From the NCBI RefSeq assembly GCF_001950255.1, contig NZ_BDJK01000010.1, forward strand, positions 1 through 49,528: 49,528 nucleotides of DNA, written 5' to 3'. Below the pieces are notes generated by a model that was given only the letters and a program-made list of their open reading frames with translations, did not search any database and was not told the origin of the DNA. The DNA comes from Carboxydothermus pertinax (GTDB taxonomy: Bacteria > Bacillota > Z-2901 > Carboxydothermales > Carboxydothermaceae). The translations under genes were made by a program, and so were the position numbers. Below, one piece after another: positions 8,652 through 16,850 of the stretch (the first letter of the stretch is position 1; every line of letters starts with the position of its first letter).

Positions 8652-8969
8652 GTGGTGGTAAAACTTATTGACATTGCCAAAGTAATCCGGAGTAAGAATT
8701 CCGGGCCTTTTGAACTAACTTTTGACATTATTTTCAAAGACGAGGAAATTTATAAAAAAGTTAAAGGGAAAAAAGCTATTAATAGCGAATTAATAAAAAA
8801 ACTTTATAGGATTTCCGAAGACAAAATTATTGGGATTTTTTACTTTGATCCAGCGTTAGCGGTGAAGTTTACCATAGTTCGTCCTCTACCGGCAGGATAT
8901 TTGGGGGAAACGGACATATATGGGGCCCAGCAACATGCTCCACTTTTAGCTGCACAACTTGAACTGTAA
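8652..8969 (+). CDS. DUF4387 family protein
   Basis: A 105-residue protein matching the DUF4387 pattern: an amino end LIDIAKVIRSKNSGPFELTF and a carboxyl end containing GETDIYGAQQHAPLL. Members commonly sit next to AtuA-like genes, as here, and probably act as a partner or subunit of that protein. The start is GTG at 8652, 3 bp after the AtuA stop; the ATG at 8648 runs out of frame into a stop. Function is unknown. Confidence 0.82.
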   Translation: MVVKLIDIAKVIRSKNSGPFELTFDIIFKDEEIYKKVKGKKAINSELIKKLYRISEDKIIGIFYFDPALAVKFTIVRPLPAGYLGETDIYGAQQHAPLLAAQLEL

Positions 8970-8981
8970 AGGAGAGGCAAA

Positions 8982-9533
8982 ATGGGGAGAATTGAAGTAA
9001 TAACCGGGCCGATGTTTTCCGGTAAATCGGAAGAACTGGTACGAAGAGCCCTTCGGCTTATGTATGCCAAGAAAAAAGTAATAGCCTTTCACCATGCTTT
9101 AGATAGTCGTTTTGGCAATAAGAAAATTGTCAGTAGGAGTGGTTTTGAGTTAGAGTCGTACCCGGTAAGTCGCTTTGATTTTGAAGTCATCTGGGATTTA
9201 GCTAAAGATTACGATGCGGTTTTGGTAGATGAAGCTCAATTTTTTGCTGACGAACTGGTGGAAACCTGTTTAAATTTGCGCCGGCGGTCGAAAATTGTTT
9301 TGGTTTCCGGGTTAGATTTGGATGTTTACGAAAATCCTTTTGGTCCAATGCCAAAATTACTCGCTCTGGCCGACCGGGTAGATAAACTAAAAGCCGTTTG
9401 CTTTGAGTGCGGTGGCGAAGCAACCATTTCTTATCGTTTATCAGGAGAAAAGGAGCAGATTGTGGTAGGTGATAAAAACTATATAGCCTTATGCTATCGT
9501 TGCTATTATGCTAAGAAAAAAGAAGGACAGTAG
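8982..9533 (+). CDS. tdk: thymidine kinase
   Basis: Type II thymidine kinase (183 aa), phosphorylating thymidine with ATP for dTMP salvage. The P-loop is GPMFSGKSEE (residues 9-18) and Walker B is VLVDEAQFF. The zinc-ribbon cysteines are in CFECG and CYRC, and the lasso region precedes ISYR. It follows the DUF4387 gene by 12 bp with a GGAGAGG ribosome binding site, so it may be co-transcribed with the ammonia-lyase genes although no metabolic link is obvious. Confidence 0.95.
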   Translation: MGRIEVITGPMFSGKSEELVRRALRLMYAKKKVIAFHHALDSRFGNKKIVSRSGFELESYPVSRFDFEVIWDLAKDYDAVLVDEAQFFADELVETCLNLRRRSKIVLVSGLDLDVYENPFGPMPKLLALADRVDKLKAVCFECGGEATISYRLSGEKEQIVVGDKNYIALCYRCYYAKKKEGQ

Positions 9534-9653
9534 AGTCATTTAATTCACCTCAAAAAGTAAATTTCGCTAGGCAAGCAAAAAATCCTGTTGGTAATTTATT
9601 GTTTGTTATAAAAATAAGTTATAACATATAACCTAAAAAAAGGGGATGTGAAA

Positions 9654-10046
9654 ATGGAGATAAAAGAAATCTTATCTCGCTATAAAAATATAGCGGTAGT
9701 GGGGGTATCGGATAAGCCGGAACGGCCAAGTTATCAAGTAGCAAAATTTTTAATGGAAAAAGGTTATAATATTTATCCGGTTAACCCCAACTTGGATAGT
9801 TTTCTAGGTCAGAAAGCGTATAAGTCATTAGAAGAAATTCCGGAAAAGGTGGAAATTGTGGATGTTTTTCGGAGAAGCGAAGAAGTACCGGCAATTGCCC
9901 AAGCTGCCGTTGCTATCGGGGCTAAGGTTCTATGGCAACAGGAAGGGGTGGATAGCCAGGAAGCTCGAAAAATTGCTGAGGCTGCCGGTCTTATTGTTGT
10001 TGCCAATCGCTGCCTAAAAAAAGAGTATTTAAAAAATTTCCCTTAA
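9654..10046 (+). CDS. CoA-binding domain protein (YccU-like)
   Basis: A 130-residue single-domain protein with the succinyl-CoA synthetase alpha-like CoA-binding fold: KNIAVVGVSDKPERPSYQVA near residue 15, YPVNPN near residue 44, and VDVFRRSEEVP near residue 70. The last third has GAKVLWQQEGV and the ANRCLKKEY end typical of the YccU group. AGGGG lies 8 nt before the ATG at 9654; a GTG at 9648 is the alternative start. The precise role of the family is not known. Confidence 0.88.
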   Translation: MEIKEILSRYKNIAVVGVSDKPERPSYQVAKFLMEKGYNIYPVNPNLDSFLGQKAYKSLEEIPEKVEIVDVFRRSEEVPAIAQAAVAIGAKVLWQQEGVDSQEARKIAEAAGLIVVANRCLKKEYLKNFP

Positions 10047-10060
10047 TAGGGGGGATAGTT

Positions 10061-10627
10061 ATGGTAAATTGCACCGAAGTGATGGTAAAGGAACATGAGC
10101 TTATCTTAAGAATGTTAGATATTTTAGAAACCGGAGCCGAAAAGCTGTCCCAGGGGGAGTTTGTGCCTCCGGAAGTGTTTACCGGAGCGGTAATGTTTAT
10201 TCGAGAGTTTGCCGATCGCTTTCATCATGGAAAAGAAGAGGATGTACTTTTTCCGGCGCTTTATGAAGCGGGAATGCCCCGGGAAAATAGTCCCCAGGAG
10301 CTTTTGAATTTAGAACATAAGTTAGGGCGGAGATTTGTAGGCCGTTTGGACGAGGCAGCAGAAAAGTATATGGAAGGAGACGAGGAAGCAATTGGGCAAA
10401 TTGTAGAAGCTGCCCGCGACTATGTTAAACTTTTACGGCAGCATATTTTAAAAGAAAATGAGGGGCTCTTTCCGGTGGCAGAAAAAATCATGAACGATGG
10501 GTTAAAGGAAAGAGTTAACAGGTATTATCTTGAAGTTGAAAAGGAAAGGTTTCCGGATGATACTGTTATAAGGTTTACCCAGTTAGTAGAGCGATTTGAA
10601 AATCTTTTATCCATAAAGAAAAATTAA
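10061..10627 (+). CDS. hemerythrin-like (HHE) domain protein
   Basis: A 188-residue helical protein with the di-iron ligand pattern of hemerythrins: His in VKEHELI (about residue 12), HHGKEEDVLFPAL (about 55), LEHKLG (about 87) and RQHILKENEGLFP (about 126). It could sense or buffer oxygen or NO in an anaerobe; that role is inference from the family. A GGGGG site precedes the ATG, and the gene follows the CoA-binding protein gene by 14 bp. Confidence 0.88.
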   Translation: MVNCTEVMVKEHELILRMLDILETGAEKLSQGEFVPPEVFTGAVMFIREFADRFHHGKEEDVLFPALYEAGMPRENSPQELLNLEHKLGRRFVGRLDEAAEKYMEGDEEAIGQIVEAARDYVKLLRQHILKENEGLFPVAEKIMNDGLKERVNRYYLEVEKERFPDDTVIRFTQLVERFENLLSIKKN

Positions 10628-10642
10628 TGGTGGGAGGAATGT

Positions 10643-12061
10643 ATGGAGTACCGGTGGAGAGTATTATGGGTCGTAGCTCTTGGAACCTTTATGGCCCCGT
10701 TGGATGCCAGTGTGGTAAATATAGCTTTATTATCGATTATACAAGATTTTAAAGCGAGTCTTGCTACCGGCGAATGGGTTATCTTAATTTACCTTTTGTT
10801 TATAAGTACCCTCTTATTAACTTACGGCCGCCTTGGGGACTTATACGGCAAAAAACCGGTATATGTAACGGGATTTGTAGTATTTACTATAGGTTCCCTG
10901 TTATGCGGGCTTTCACCTATGCTTAATTTTTTAATAGGAGCCAGGGTAATACAAGCTTTGGGAGCCGGAATGATGATGGCGATGGCTCCGGCGATTGTTA
11001 CCGAGGTTTTTCCGCCCCAGGAAAGGGGAAAAGCGCTTGGGATTAACGGAATGACGGTAGCGGCAGCGCTGGCCTTTGGACCTTCCGCCGGAGGGTTTTT
11101 GACCCATTTTTTTGGCTGGAGGTCGGTGTTTTTTATTAATATTCCCATAGGTTTAATAGGAAGCATCTTAGCTTATAAAGTAATTAAGCCTGCTACTTTA
11201 AAAGAAAAACATTCCTTTGATTTTATAGGGGCGCTCCTTAGTTTTATTGGGTTGGGAAGTCTTTTGATTGTTCTTACTTTTTTTGAAAAATATGGCTTTA
11301 CGCATCCTTTTATTTTAGGTGCTTTGCTAACTTCAATATTAGCCTTTATTTTATTTTTATACACTGAAAAGCATGTTAAAGAGCCTATGGTGGATTTGGC
11401 ATTGTTTAATAACCGGGATTTTTCTTTCAGCAATTTGAGTGCCTTTTTAAGTTATGTAGCGTTATATCAAGTAGTATTTTTGATGCCCATTTATCTCCAG
11501 CAGCTCCGGCAATTTTCCCCGGAGAAAGCCGGGATGATTATGTCGGTACACCCTCTTTTAACTATGATTGTAGCACCAATTAGTGGAAGTCTATCCGATA
11601 AGATTGGCTCAAGAATTTTAGCACCTCTGGGAATGATAGTGATGGCTTTAGGGCTATTTTTTATTTCCCAGCTCGGTCCTAGTGCAACAATTGTTAAAAT
11701 GATCTCTACATTAATGTTAATTGGACTGGGCAGTGCTATTTTTCAATCCCCTAACAATAGTACCATTATGGGGAGCGTGCCTAAAAACCGGTTAGGGACT
11801 GCTTCCGGATTTTTAGCTACCATGCGCAATGTGGGAATGGTTATGGGGGTTGCAGTAGCTGGAGCAGTGTTTACCGGTCGCAAAACTTACTATCTAAACT
11901 ATTACTTAGAAAGTCATTACCCTAAAGAACTGGCCCTTGTACAAGCATTAGCTAATGCCTTTAAGGAAGCATTTTTTGTTGGAGCATTAATTGCTCTGGC
12001 TTCGGCGACTGCTTCGCTGGTACGATCCAAAGGGCAGAGGGAAAAACTTTTACAAAAATAA
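10643..12061 (+). CDS. MFS transporter, DHA2 (14-TMS) drug/proton antiporter family
   Basis: Polytopic membrane protein of 472 aa with about 14 hydrophobic segments. The opening FMAPLDASVVNIAL and the motif A loop GRLGDLYGKKPVYVTG are typical of EmrB/QacA-type exporters, as is the antiporter motif near GARVIQALGAGMMMAMAPAI. A GGGAGG ribosome binding site lies upstream. The substrate cannot be inferred. The gene is close behind the hemerythrin-like gene (15 bp) and may share its transcript. Confidence 0.93.
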   Translation: MEYRWRVLWVVALGTFMAPLDASVVNIALLSIIQDFKASLATGEWVILIYLLFISTLLLTYGRLGDLYGKKPVYVTGFVVFTIGSLLCGLSPMLNFLIGARVIQALGAGMMMAMAPAIVTEVFPPQERGKALGINGMTVAAALAFGPSAGGFLTHFFGWRSVFFINIPIGLIGSILAYKVIKPATLKEKHSFDFIGALLSFIGLGSLLIVLTFFEKYGFTHPFILGALLTSILAFILFLYTEKHVKEPMVDLALFNNRDFSFSNLSAFLSYVALYQVVFLMPIYLQQLRQFSPEKAGMIMSVHPLLTMIVAPISGSLSDKIGSRILAPLGMIVMALGLFFISQLGPSATIVKMISTLMLIGLGSAIFQSPNNSTIMGSVPKNRLGTASGFLATMRNVGMVMGVAVAGAVFTGRKTYYLNYYLESHYPKELALVQALANAFKEAFFVGALIALASATASLVRSKGQREKLLQK

Positions 12062-12077
12062 CACTGGAGTGTTTTTT

Positions 12078-13004
12078 ATGGCGTTAAAAGAACTGGCGAA
12101 AAATTTCTGGCGGAAAAACTTTAATTTAAAGCCTTTTGAAAAAGTAATTATCATCTTTGATTCCAAACGGGAGGAGCTTGCTCGAGCCCTTTCCGAAACA
12201 GCTGTGTTGTTTAAAGCGGATTTGGGTCTTGTGAAAATTTTTGATACGGAACTTCCCCCGGATATCGAAGAGCGGTTATCCGGAGCGGATATTGTGGTAT
12301 TTTTAACGGAAAAGTCTTATTCCCATCATCCTTTGCGGCTAAAAGCTTGTGAGGCGGGAGCAAGGATTGCCAGTCTCCCCAAAATTACCTCAGAAATTTT
12401 TCGCCGGGCTGCCCAGGCAGATTTGGAGAAGCTAGCTCAAAGAACGGAAAAACTTGCAAGGCTTTTAACTAAAGCCTCGGAAGTTAAAATTACTTCTGCC
12501 TTAGGCACAAACTTTACAGTAAACATCAAGGGAAAGACTGGCTTATTAGATATTGGAAATTTTACCGAACCCGGTAAATTTGGCAATTTCCCAGCAGGAG
12601 AAGCATCTCTTGCGCCTCTACTGGAAGGGACCTCGGGGGTTTTGGTGGTGGACGGCCGGAAAAAACTATTTGGACCCCATCCATTAATTGTTCGGGTTGT
12701 CGATGGTCAAGTAGTTAATATTGAGGGGCCCGGAAGCAGTGTTTTAGAGGAATCTTTTAATAGATACGGGGAAAGGGCTCGTTTAATTGGCGAATTTGGT
12801 ATTGGAACCAATGAACATGCCCACTTAGAAAGCATTCCCTTGGAAGCGGAAAAAGCTATGGGTACCGTTCATTTAGCTCTTGGAAATAATTTATCTTTTG
12901 GTGGCGATAATGACGTGCGCTTTCACCTGGATTTAATTTTAGTCCAACCGACGGTAGCTTTAGATGGAGAATTAATTATAAAGAAAGGTAAACTTCTCAT
13001 TTAA
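12078..13004 (+). CDS. aminopeptidase-like protein of the M29 family (COG2309)
   Basis: Cytoplasmic protein of 308 aa resembling the carboxyl part of M29 leucyl aminopeptidases (AmpS type). Family landmarks are GIGTNEHAHLE and GTVHLALGNNLSFGG followed by RFHLDLILVQP, which hold the metal-binding Glu and His/Asp residues. It is shorter than classical M29 peptidases (about 400 aa), so the reaction could differ. The longer reading from 11991 would overlap the MFS gene; I chose the ATG at 12078, with TGGAG upstream and family-like MALKELAKNF. Confidence 0.8.
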   Translation: MALKELAKNFWRKNFNLKPFEKVIIIFDSKREELARALSETAVLFKADLGLVKIFDTELPPDIEERLSGADIVVFLTEKSYSHHPLRLKACEAGARIASLPKITSEIFRRAAQADLEKLAQRTEKLARLLTKASEVKITSALGTNFTVNIKGKTGLLDIGNFTEPGKFGNFPAGEASLAPLLEGTSGVLVVDGRKKLFGPHPLIVRVVDGQVVNIEGPGSSVLEESFNRYGERARLIGEFGIGTNEHAHLESIPLEAEKAMGTVHLALGNNLSFGGDNDVRFHLDLILVQPTVALDGELIIKKGKLLI

Positions 13005-13032
13005 CCGTTTAAGGTCAAAAAACAGCCGTTTA

Positions 13033-13091
13033 CCCCTAAAAGGGTGAATTCTAGCAGTAAATCCCCTAAAATTAATCTAGGGGGTTTTTTT
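13033..13091 (+). promoter_or_regulatory. terminator-like hairpin that carries the ribosome binding site of the next gene
   Basis: CCCCTA (13063-13068) pairs with TAGGGG (13078-13083), and flanking A/T pairs lengthen the stem. Seven T residues (13085-13091) follow and abut the ATG at 13092. The 3' arm TAGGGGG is also the only ribosome binding site for that ATG. CCCCTAAAA occurs twice (13033-13041 and 13063-13071). The first copy forms its own small hairpin with AGGG at 13041-13044, so alternative folds are possible. It may terminate the upstream transcript, mask the start, or both. Confidence 0.6.
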
Positions 13092-13778
13092 ATGCGGGTA
13101 GTTCAGCAAATCAAAGGTTTTGTTTATTTCTTTGAAAATGACCGCTTGCAAACCGGGTTTAATTACCTGATTAAATATCCCCAATTAGTCTATCCTATGG
13201 TTGGCTACAAAGGTAGGGTTTTGGGCGTGGTAAAGTTTTCTTCACTAATTTATGCCGTATCTACCTTGCAAAGTCACGCAACAACTCTAAAAATGTATGT
13301 TTACGGTGATTACCCTGTAGTACAATCTTATTTAAGAAAAGAGAAACTGCTGGAGATCTTTAAGGATGAGCCCTTTTTATGGTGTATGCAGCTAGCCGAA
13401 AATAATGGCTTTGCTGGCCTTACCCTGGGTTCTAAACTTTTGCAGGAAGGAATTGCGGCAGGGAAAATTGGAACATTAGAAATTTCAAAATTTAGTCAAC
13501 TGTATGGGGAAGAGTTTTATAAAGTTCTGGAAATCTTAGATAAGGGACAGATTTCCTTTTTATTTAAAAAATTTCTCATGTTAGCCAGTTACAAAGCTTT
13601 TAATTTTAAGGAAGTGTATCCTTTTCTTAATTTAGCTAATTATGAGGAAAAAATTATTGAGTTAAGCTTAAAATTAAATAACGGTCAGAAAGCTGAATTA
13701 GCAAAAATGTCAGGATTTAAAAGATCAAACTTATACCAGCAATTACGGCGAGTAAACGAAAAGGGGGAGGAAAGGTGA
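13092..13778 (+). CDS. uncharacterised protein with possible C-terminal helix-turn-helix
   Basis: A 228-residue soluble protein I do not recognise. The amino half is rich in aromatic and hydrophobic residues (YFFENDRLQTGFNYLIKYPQ). The middle is mixed helical, and the last 30 residues (GQKAELAKMSGFKRSNLYQQ) look like a helix-turn-helix with a KRSNLYQQLRR recognition helix, so a regulator is plausible. Its stop overlaps the GTG start of the CoA transferase gene by 4 bp, so it is probably expressed with CoA-ester metabolism genes. The start at 13092 uses AGGGGG inside a hairpin; the ATG at 13044 lacks a convincing site. Confidence 0.7.
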   Translation: MRVVQQIKGFVYFFENDRLQTGFNYLIKYPQLVYPMVGYKGRVLGVVKFSSLIYAVSTLQSHATTLKMYVYGDYPVVQSYLRKEKLLEIFKDEPFLWCMQLAENNGFAGLTLGSKLLQEGIAAGKIGTLEISKFSQLYGEEFYKVLEILDKGQISFLFKKFLMLASYKAFNFKEVYPFLNLANYEEKIIELSLKLNNGQKAELAKMSGFKRSNLYQQLRRVNEKGEER

Positions 13779-14779
13779 GATTACTGGCGGATAAGCCACT
13801 TATTTTGGATTTAACCCGGCTTTTACCTGGTCCTTACGGTACTTTTTTGTTATCCGCCTATGGTGCCCGGGTGGTGAAAATTGAGGATCCCTTTTCAGGC
13901 GATTATTTAAAAGCGATGATGAGTTTTGATGGTCAGGAGGCCTTTATTTACCGGCTTTTAAACCAAAACAAAGAAAAAGTTTTTTTAAACCTGAAAGATC
14001 CGGTAGATCGGGAAAAATTTTTAGCAATGGTAAAAGAGGCAAAAGTTTTAGTGGAAAGTTTTCGTCCTAAAGTTATGGAAAAGTTGGGGGTTGGTTATTA
14101 TAAGTTAAAAGAAATAAATCCGAAGCTTATCTACATTAATTTAGGAGGCTACTTGGAGGGGTCCGAGGATGCGGATAAAGCGGGACACGATCTAAACTAT
14201 CTTGCTCAAAGTGGAATCTTAGGCTATACCTACAAAGACGGTCCGGTGGTAATTGGAGCACCAATTGCGGATTTTGCCGGAGGACTTGCTTTGAGCTCGC
14301 TGGTGATGGGTGGTTTATATTATCAGCAAGTTACAGGACAGGGGATGTACCTCCAAATAGGTATGGCCGAACTTATGGAAAGCTGGGGAGTATTGGCAGC
14401 AGCTGTTTATGGTGACAAAAAAAGAGTACCGGGCCCGGGAGAAGGGCTCTTAAATGGTGGGGTTGTTTGCTACAATGTATATAGAGCTAAAGATGGCTAC
14501 TTATCCTTAGGAGCCTTAGAAGAAAAATTTTGGGTTAACTTTTTAAAGGCCATTAACCGGGAAGATTTAAAACCAGGACAGTTTACCCCTGCGGTAAAAG
14601 GAAATCGTTATTATGAGGAAATTTGTGCGTTTTTTGCAGGGATCACCGTTGAGGAAGCCCTAAATCTTTTTAAAGATGCCGATTGCTGTCTTAAACCGGT
14701 GAAAGGGCTTAAGGATGTAGCGGTAGAATCTTTAGAAGAGGGCCAGAAAAAAGTCCTTGGATTTTTTGTACAGAAGTGA
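13775..14779 (+). CDS. CaiB/BaiF family (family III) CoA transferase or acyl-CoA racemase
   Basis: A 334-residue member of the family III CoA transferases. The opening LILDLTRLLPGPYGTFLLSA, the motif VVKIEDPFSGDY and the catalytic Asp in KAGHDLNYLAQSG match the family. The short length and the AGHDLNYLA context resemble alpha-methylacyl-CoA racemases more than formyl-CoA transferases. It starts with GTG at 13775, overlapping the preceding stop (GTGA), and AAAGGGGGAGGA lies just upstream. With the acyl-CoA synthetase gene downstream it suggests activation and racemisation or CoA exchange of a branched or aromatic acid. The substrate is unknown. Confidence 0.88.
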   Translation: MRLLADKPLILDLTRLLPGPYGTFLLSAYGARVVKIEDPFSGDYLKAMMSFDGQEAFIYRLLNQNKEKVFLNLKDPVDREKFLAMVKEAKVLVESFRPKVMEKLGVGYYKLKEINPKLIYINLGGYLEGSEDADKAGHDLNYLAQSGILGYTYKDGPVVIGAPIADFAGGLALSSLVMGGLYYQQVTGQGMYLQIGMAELMESWGVLAAAVYGDKKRVPGPGEGLLNGGVVCYNVYRAKDGYLSLGALEEKFWVNFLKAINREDLKPGQFTPAVKGNRYYEEICAFFAGITVEEALNLFKDADCCLKPVKGLKDVAVESLEEGQKKVLGFFVQK

Positions 14780-14787
14780 AATTATTT

Positions 14788-15054
14788 TTATGATATTTTG
14801 CTTTTTGAAAAAGGTAATATTTTTGTGGTAATGTTTAGTTCTTCCATGAGCTTTTTTCTTTCGCGGAAAAGTTCTTCATTTAGTTTATAAAAGTTTTGCC
14901 AGTATTCATTTAACCAGGAGATGGGAATATAAGCCTTCTGATTTAATTTTAAAACCGGAAAATTTCCGTGCAAGAGTCGGTAGAAATCTTCTCGAAACTT
15001 AATTTGTTCCTCAATTTTTTTAAGTTTCAGTTTTAAATAAAAATTTCTTTCCAA
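14788..15054 (-). CDS. small hypothetical coiled-coil protein
   Basis: Minus-strand gene of 88 aa lying between two plus-strand genes. The product is charged and helical (KLKLKKIEEQIKFREDFYRL), with a second helical stretch near FRERKKLMEELN, and has no family I recognise. I place the start at TTG 15054 because GGAGGTG sits 6-8 nt upstream; the in-frame ATG codons at 15075 and 15093 have no ribosome binding site. Its orientation against its neighbours suggests its own promoter in the AT-rich stretch before the acyl-CoA synthetase gene. Confidence 0.6.
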   Translation of the reverse strand: MERNFYLKLKLKKIEEQIKFREDFYRLLHGNFPVLKLNQKAYIPISWLNEYWQNFYKLNEELFRERKKLMEELNITTKILPFSKSKIS

Positions 15055-15127
15055 TTTTTTCACCTCCAGTTCCATAATAACAAAATTTAACAAAAATTAC
15101 AACAAAATGTCGAAAGGTTCTGATAAG

Positions 15128-16699
15128 ATGAATTATCAATTAAATCTCGGAAAGATTTTAAAGCGGGCTGCTTTGTATTTTGGTGAAAAAGGCATTGTTT
15201 ATTTTAATGGCTTGAACCGGGAGGAAATAAATTACCAAGAGTTTTTTAGGCAGGTTTTAAGCCTTGTTTCGTTCTTAAAAACTCTGGGGGTAAGAAGGGA
15301 AAGTCGGGTAGGGGCCTTAGCCTGGAACAATTTACCTCATCTTCTGCTTTACTTTGCGGTGCCTTTAGCTGAAGCGGTGTTGCATCCTGTAAATTTAAGA
15401 TATAGTAAAGAACAAATACTTTATACGATAAACCATGCGCGGGATGAAATATTGTTTACCCAAAGAGAATTTTTACCGCTAATCAATGAGTTAAAAGAGG
15501 AACTTCATTTGGTGCGAGAAGTAATTACTATAGAGGAAATTAATTTTAAAGCAAACGTTTTATTTGTTGATTTTGACGAAATTGCAGAAGACCTTCCGGC
15601 TAAACTGTGCTATACTACTGCAACTACCGGTACTCCGAAAGGAGTGTTATATACCCACCGGGACTTATATCTGCACAGTATGGCTTTATGTATGGCAAAC
15701 GGCTTTGGGATAGCGGAAAGCGATAAAATTTTAGTAATGGTGCCTATGTATCATGTCAACTCCTGGGGAATTCCTTACGCTGCTGCTATGGCTGGGGCAA
15801 CGATGGTTCTTCCTGGGAACAATTTTAAGGGTGAATTTTTAGCTAAAATAATTGCTCAAGAAAAAGTAACTTTAGCTGCGGGAGTGCCTACGGTTTTTCA
15901 GGAGATTTTAAAAGCCGCAAATAGAGAAAACATAAATTTAGGAAGCCTTCGAAAAGTTTTGGTAGGCGGTGCCCCCCTAACTATGGAGATTATTGAAGGT
16001 TTTTCCAAATATGGTGTGGCAGTTGAACAGGTTTATGGCCTAACGGAAACAGCTCCTTTTGTTGCCAGTAATTTTTTAAAATCTTCATTATTTAATCTTT
16101 CCCAAGAAAAAAAACAAAAACAGCGGTTAAAACTTGGCCTACCGGCTCCGGGGATTGAAGTAAGGGTGGTTGGGGAAAAGGGCGAAGATGTACCACGCGA
16201 TGGCAAAACTGTTGGTGAACTCTGGTTAAAAGGGCCCTGGCTTGCCCGGGAATATTATAACGACCAAATCCATACAAAAGAAGCCTTTGTGGACGGATGG
16301 TTTCGCACTTATGATTTGGTTACTATTGATGAATACGGTTATTTAGAGTTTTGTGACCGGGAAAAGGATGTTATAAAAAGTGGGGGAGAATGGATATCAA
16401 CTTTAATTGTGGAAAAATACCTTTTAGCTCATCCTGATGTCAAAGAAGTGGCGGTAGTGGGACTTCCGCATCCCGTTTGGCAGGAGCGTCCCGTGGCATT
16501 TGTTATTCTTTGGGAGGATGCCAGGGTTACCGAAGGGGATTTATTAAATTACCTTCGCGGAAAACTCCTGTCTTTTTGGATTCCTGATCGGATAGTATTT
16601 TTAAACGAGCTACCCCAAAATAGTGTAGGGAAAGTGCAAAAAAAAGTATTAAGAGAACGTTTTCAAAGGTTACTGCTGGATAATAGTGAGGAGGAATAA
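15128..16699 (+). CDS. acyl-CoA synthetase (AMP-forming, ANL superfamily)
   Basis: A 523-residue AMP-forming ligase that activates a carboxylic acid to its CoA ester. The phosphate-binding loop is TTATTGTPKGVLYTH, the A5 motif VYGLTETAP, and the A7/A8 region DGWFRTYDLVTIDEYGYLEF (usual TGD read as TYD). The catalytic lysine sits in NSVGKVQKKVLRE near the end. Overall it resembles medium- or long-chain fatty-acid ligases. The ATG at 15128 has AAAGG 10 nt upstream; the ATG at 15107 is the alternative. Together with the CaiB-type gene it would process an imported acid. Confidence 0.9.
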   Translation: MNYQLNLGKILKRAALYFGEKGIVYFNGLNREEINYQEFFRQVLSLVSFLKTLGVRRESRVGALAWNNLPHLLLYFAVPLAEAVLHPVNLRYSKEQILYTINHARDEILFTQREFLPLINELKEELHLVREVITIEEINFKANVLFVDFDEIAEDLPAKLCYTTATTGTPKGVLYTHRDLYLHSMALCMANGFGIAESDKILVMVPMYHVNSWGIPYAAAMAGATMVLPGNNFKGEFLAKIIAQEKVTLAAGVPTVFQEILKAANRENINLGSLRKVLVGGAPLTMEIIEGFSKYGVAVEQVYGLTETAPFVASNFLKSSLFNLSQEKKQKQRLKLGLPAPGIEVRVVGEKGEDVPRDGKTVGELWLKGPWLAREYYNDQIHTKEAFVDGWFRTYDLVTIDEYGYLEFCDREKDVIKSGGEWISTLIVEKYLLAHPDVKEVAVVGLPHPVWQERPVAFVILWEDARVTEGDLLNYLRGKLLSFWIPDRIVFLNELPQNSVGKVQKKVLRERFQRLLLDNSEEE

Positions 16700-16759
16700 A
16701 AGAAATCCGTTTTTGGTATGATATTGGGTAATGCTAACTTTGCCGTTTCTTTTTTCCTG

Positions 16760-16791
16760 TCACCGGTTTTTACCGGTGATTTAACTTTTTA
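16760..16791 (+). terminator. probable intrinsic terminator
   Basis: Perfect 8-bp stem TCACCGGT / ACCGGTGA with a TTTT loop, followed by TTTAACTTTTT. It lies 60 bp past the acyl-CoA synthetase stop and before the macrodomain gene. The T tract is interrupted. Confidence 0.6.
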
Positions 16792-16850
16792 TACCTTAAT
16801 ATTAGAGGATTTTTTAATGATTTTGCCGAATTAACAAAAGAGGTGAAATT

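Noticed and set aside
11991-12077. Longer amino end for the M29-like protein, overlapping the MFS gene
   Set aside because: The added residues are basic and unlike the family, and the ATG at 12078 has a suitable site.
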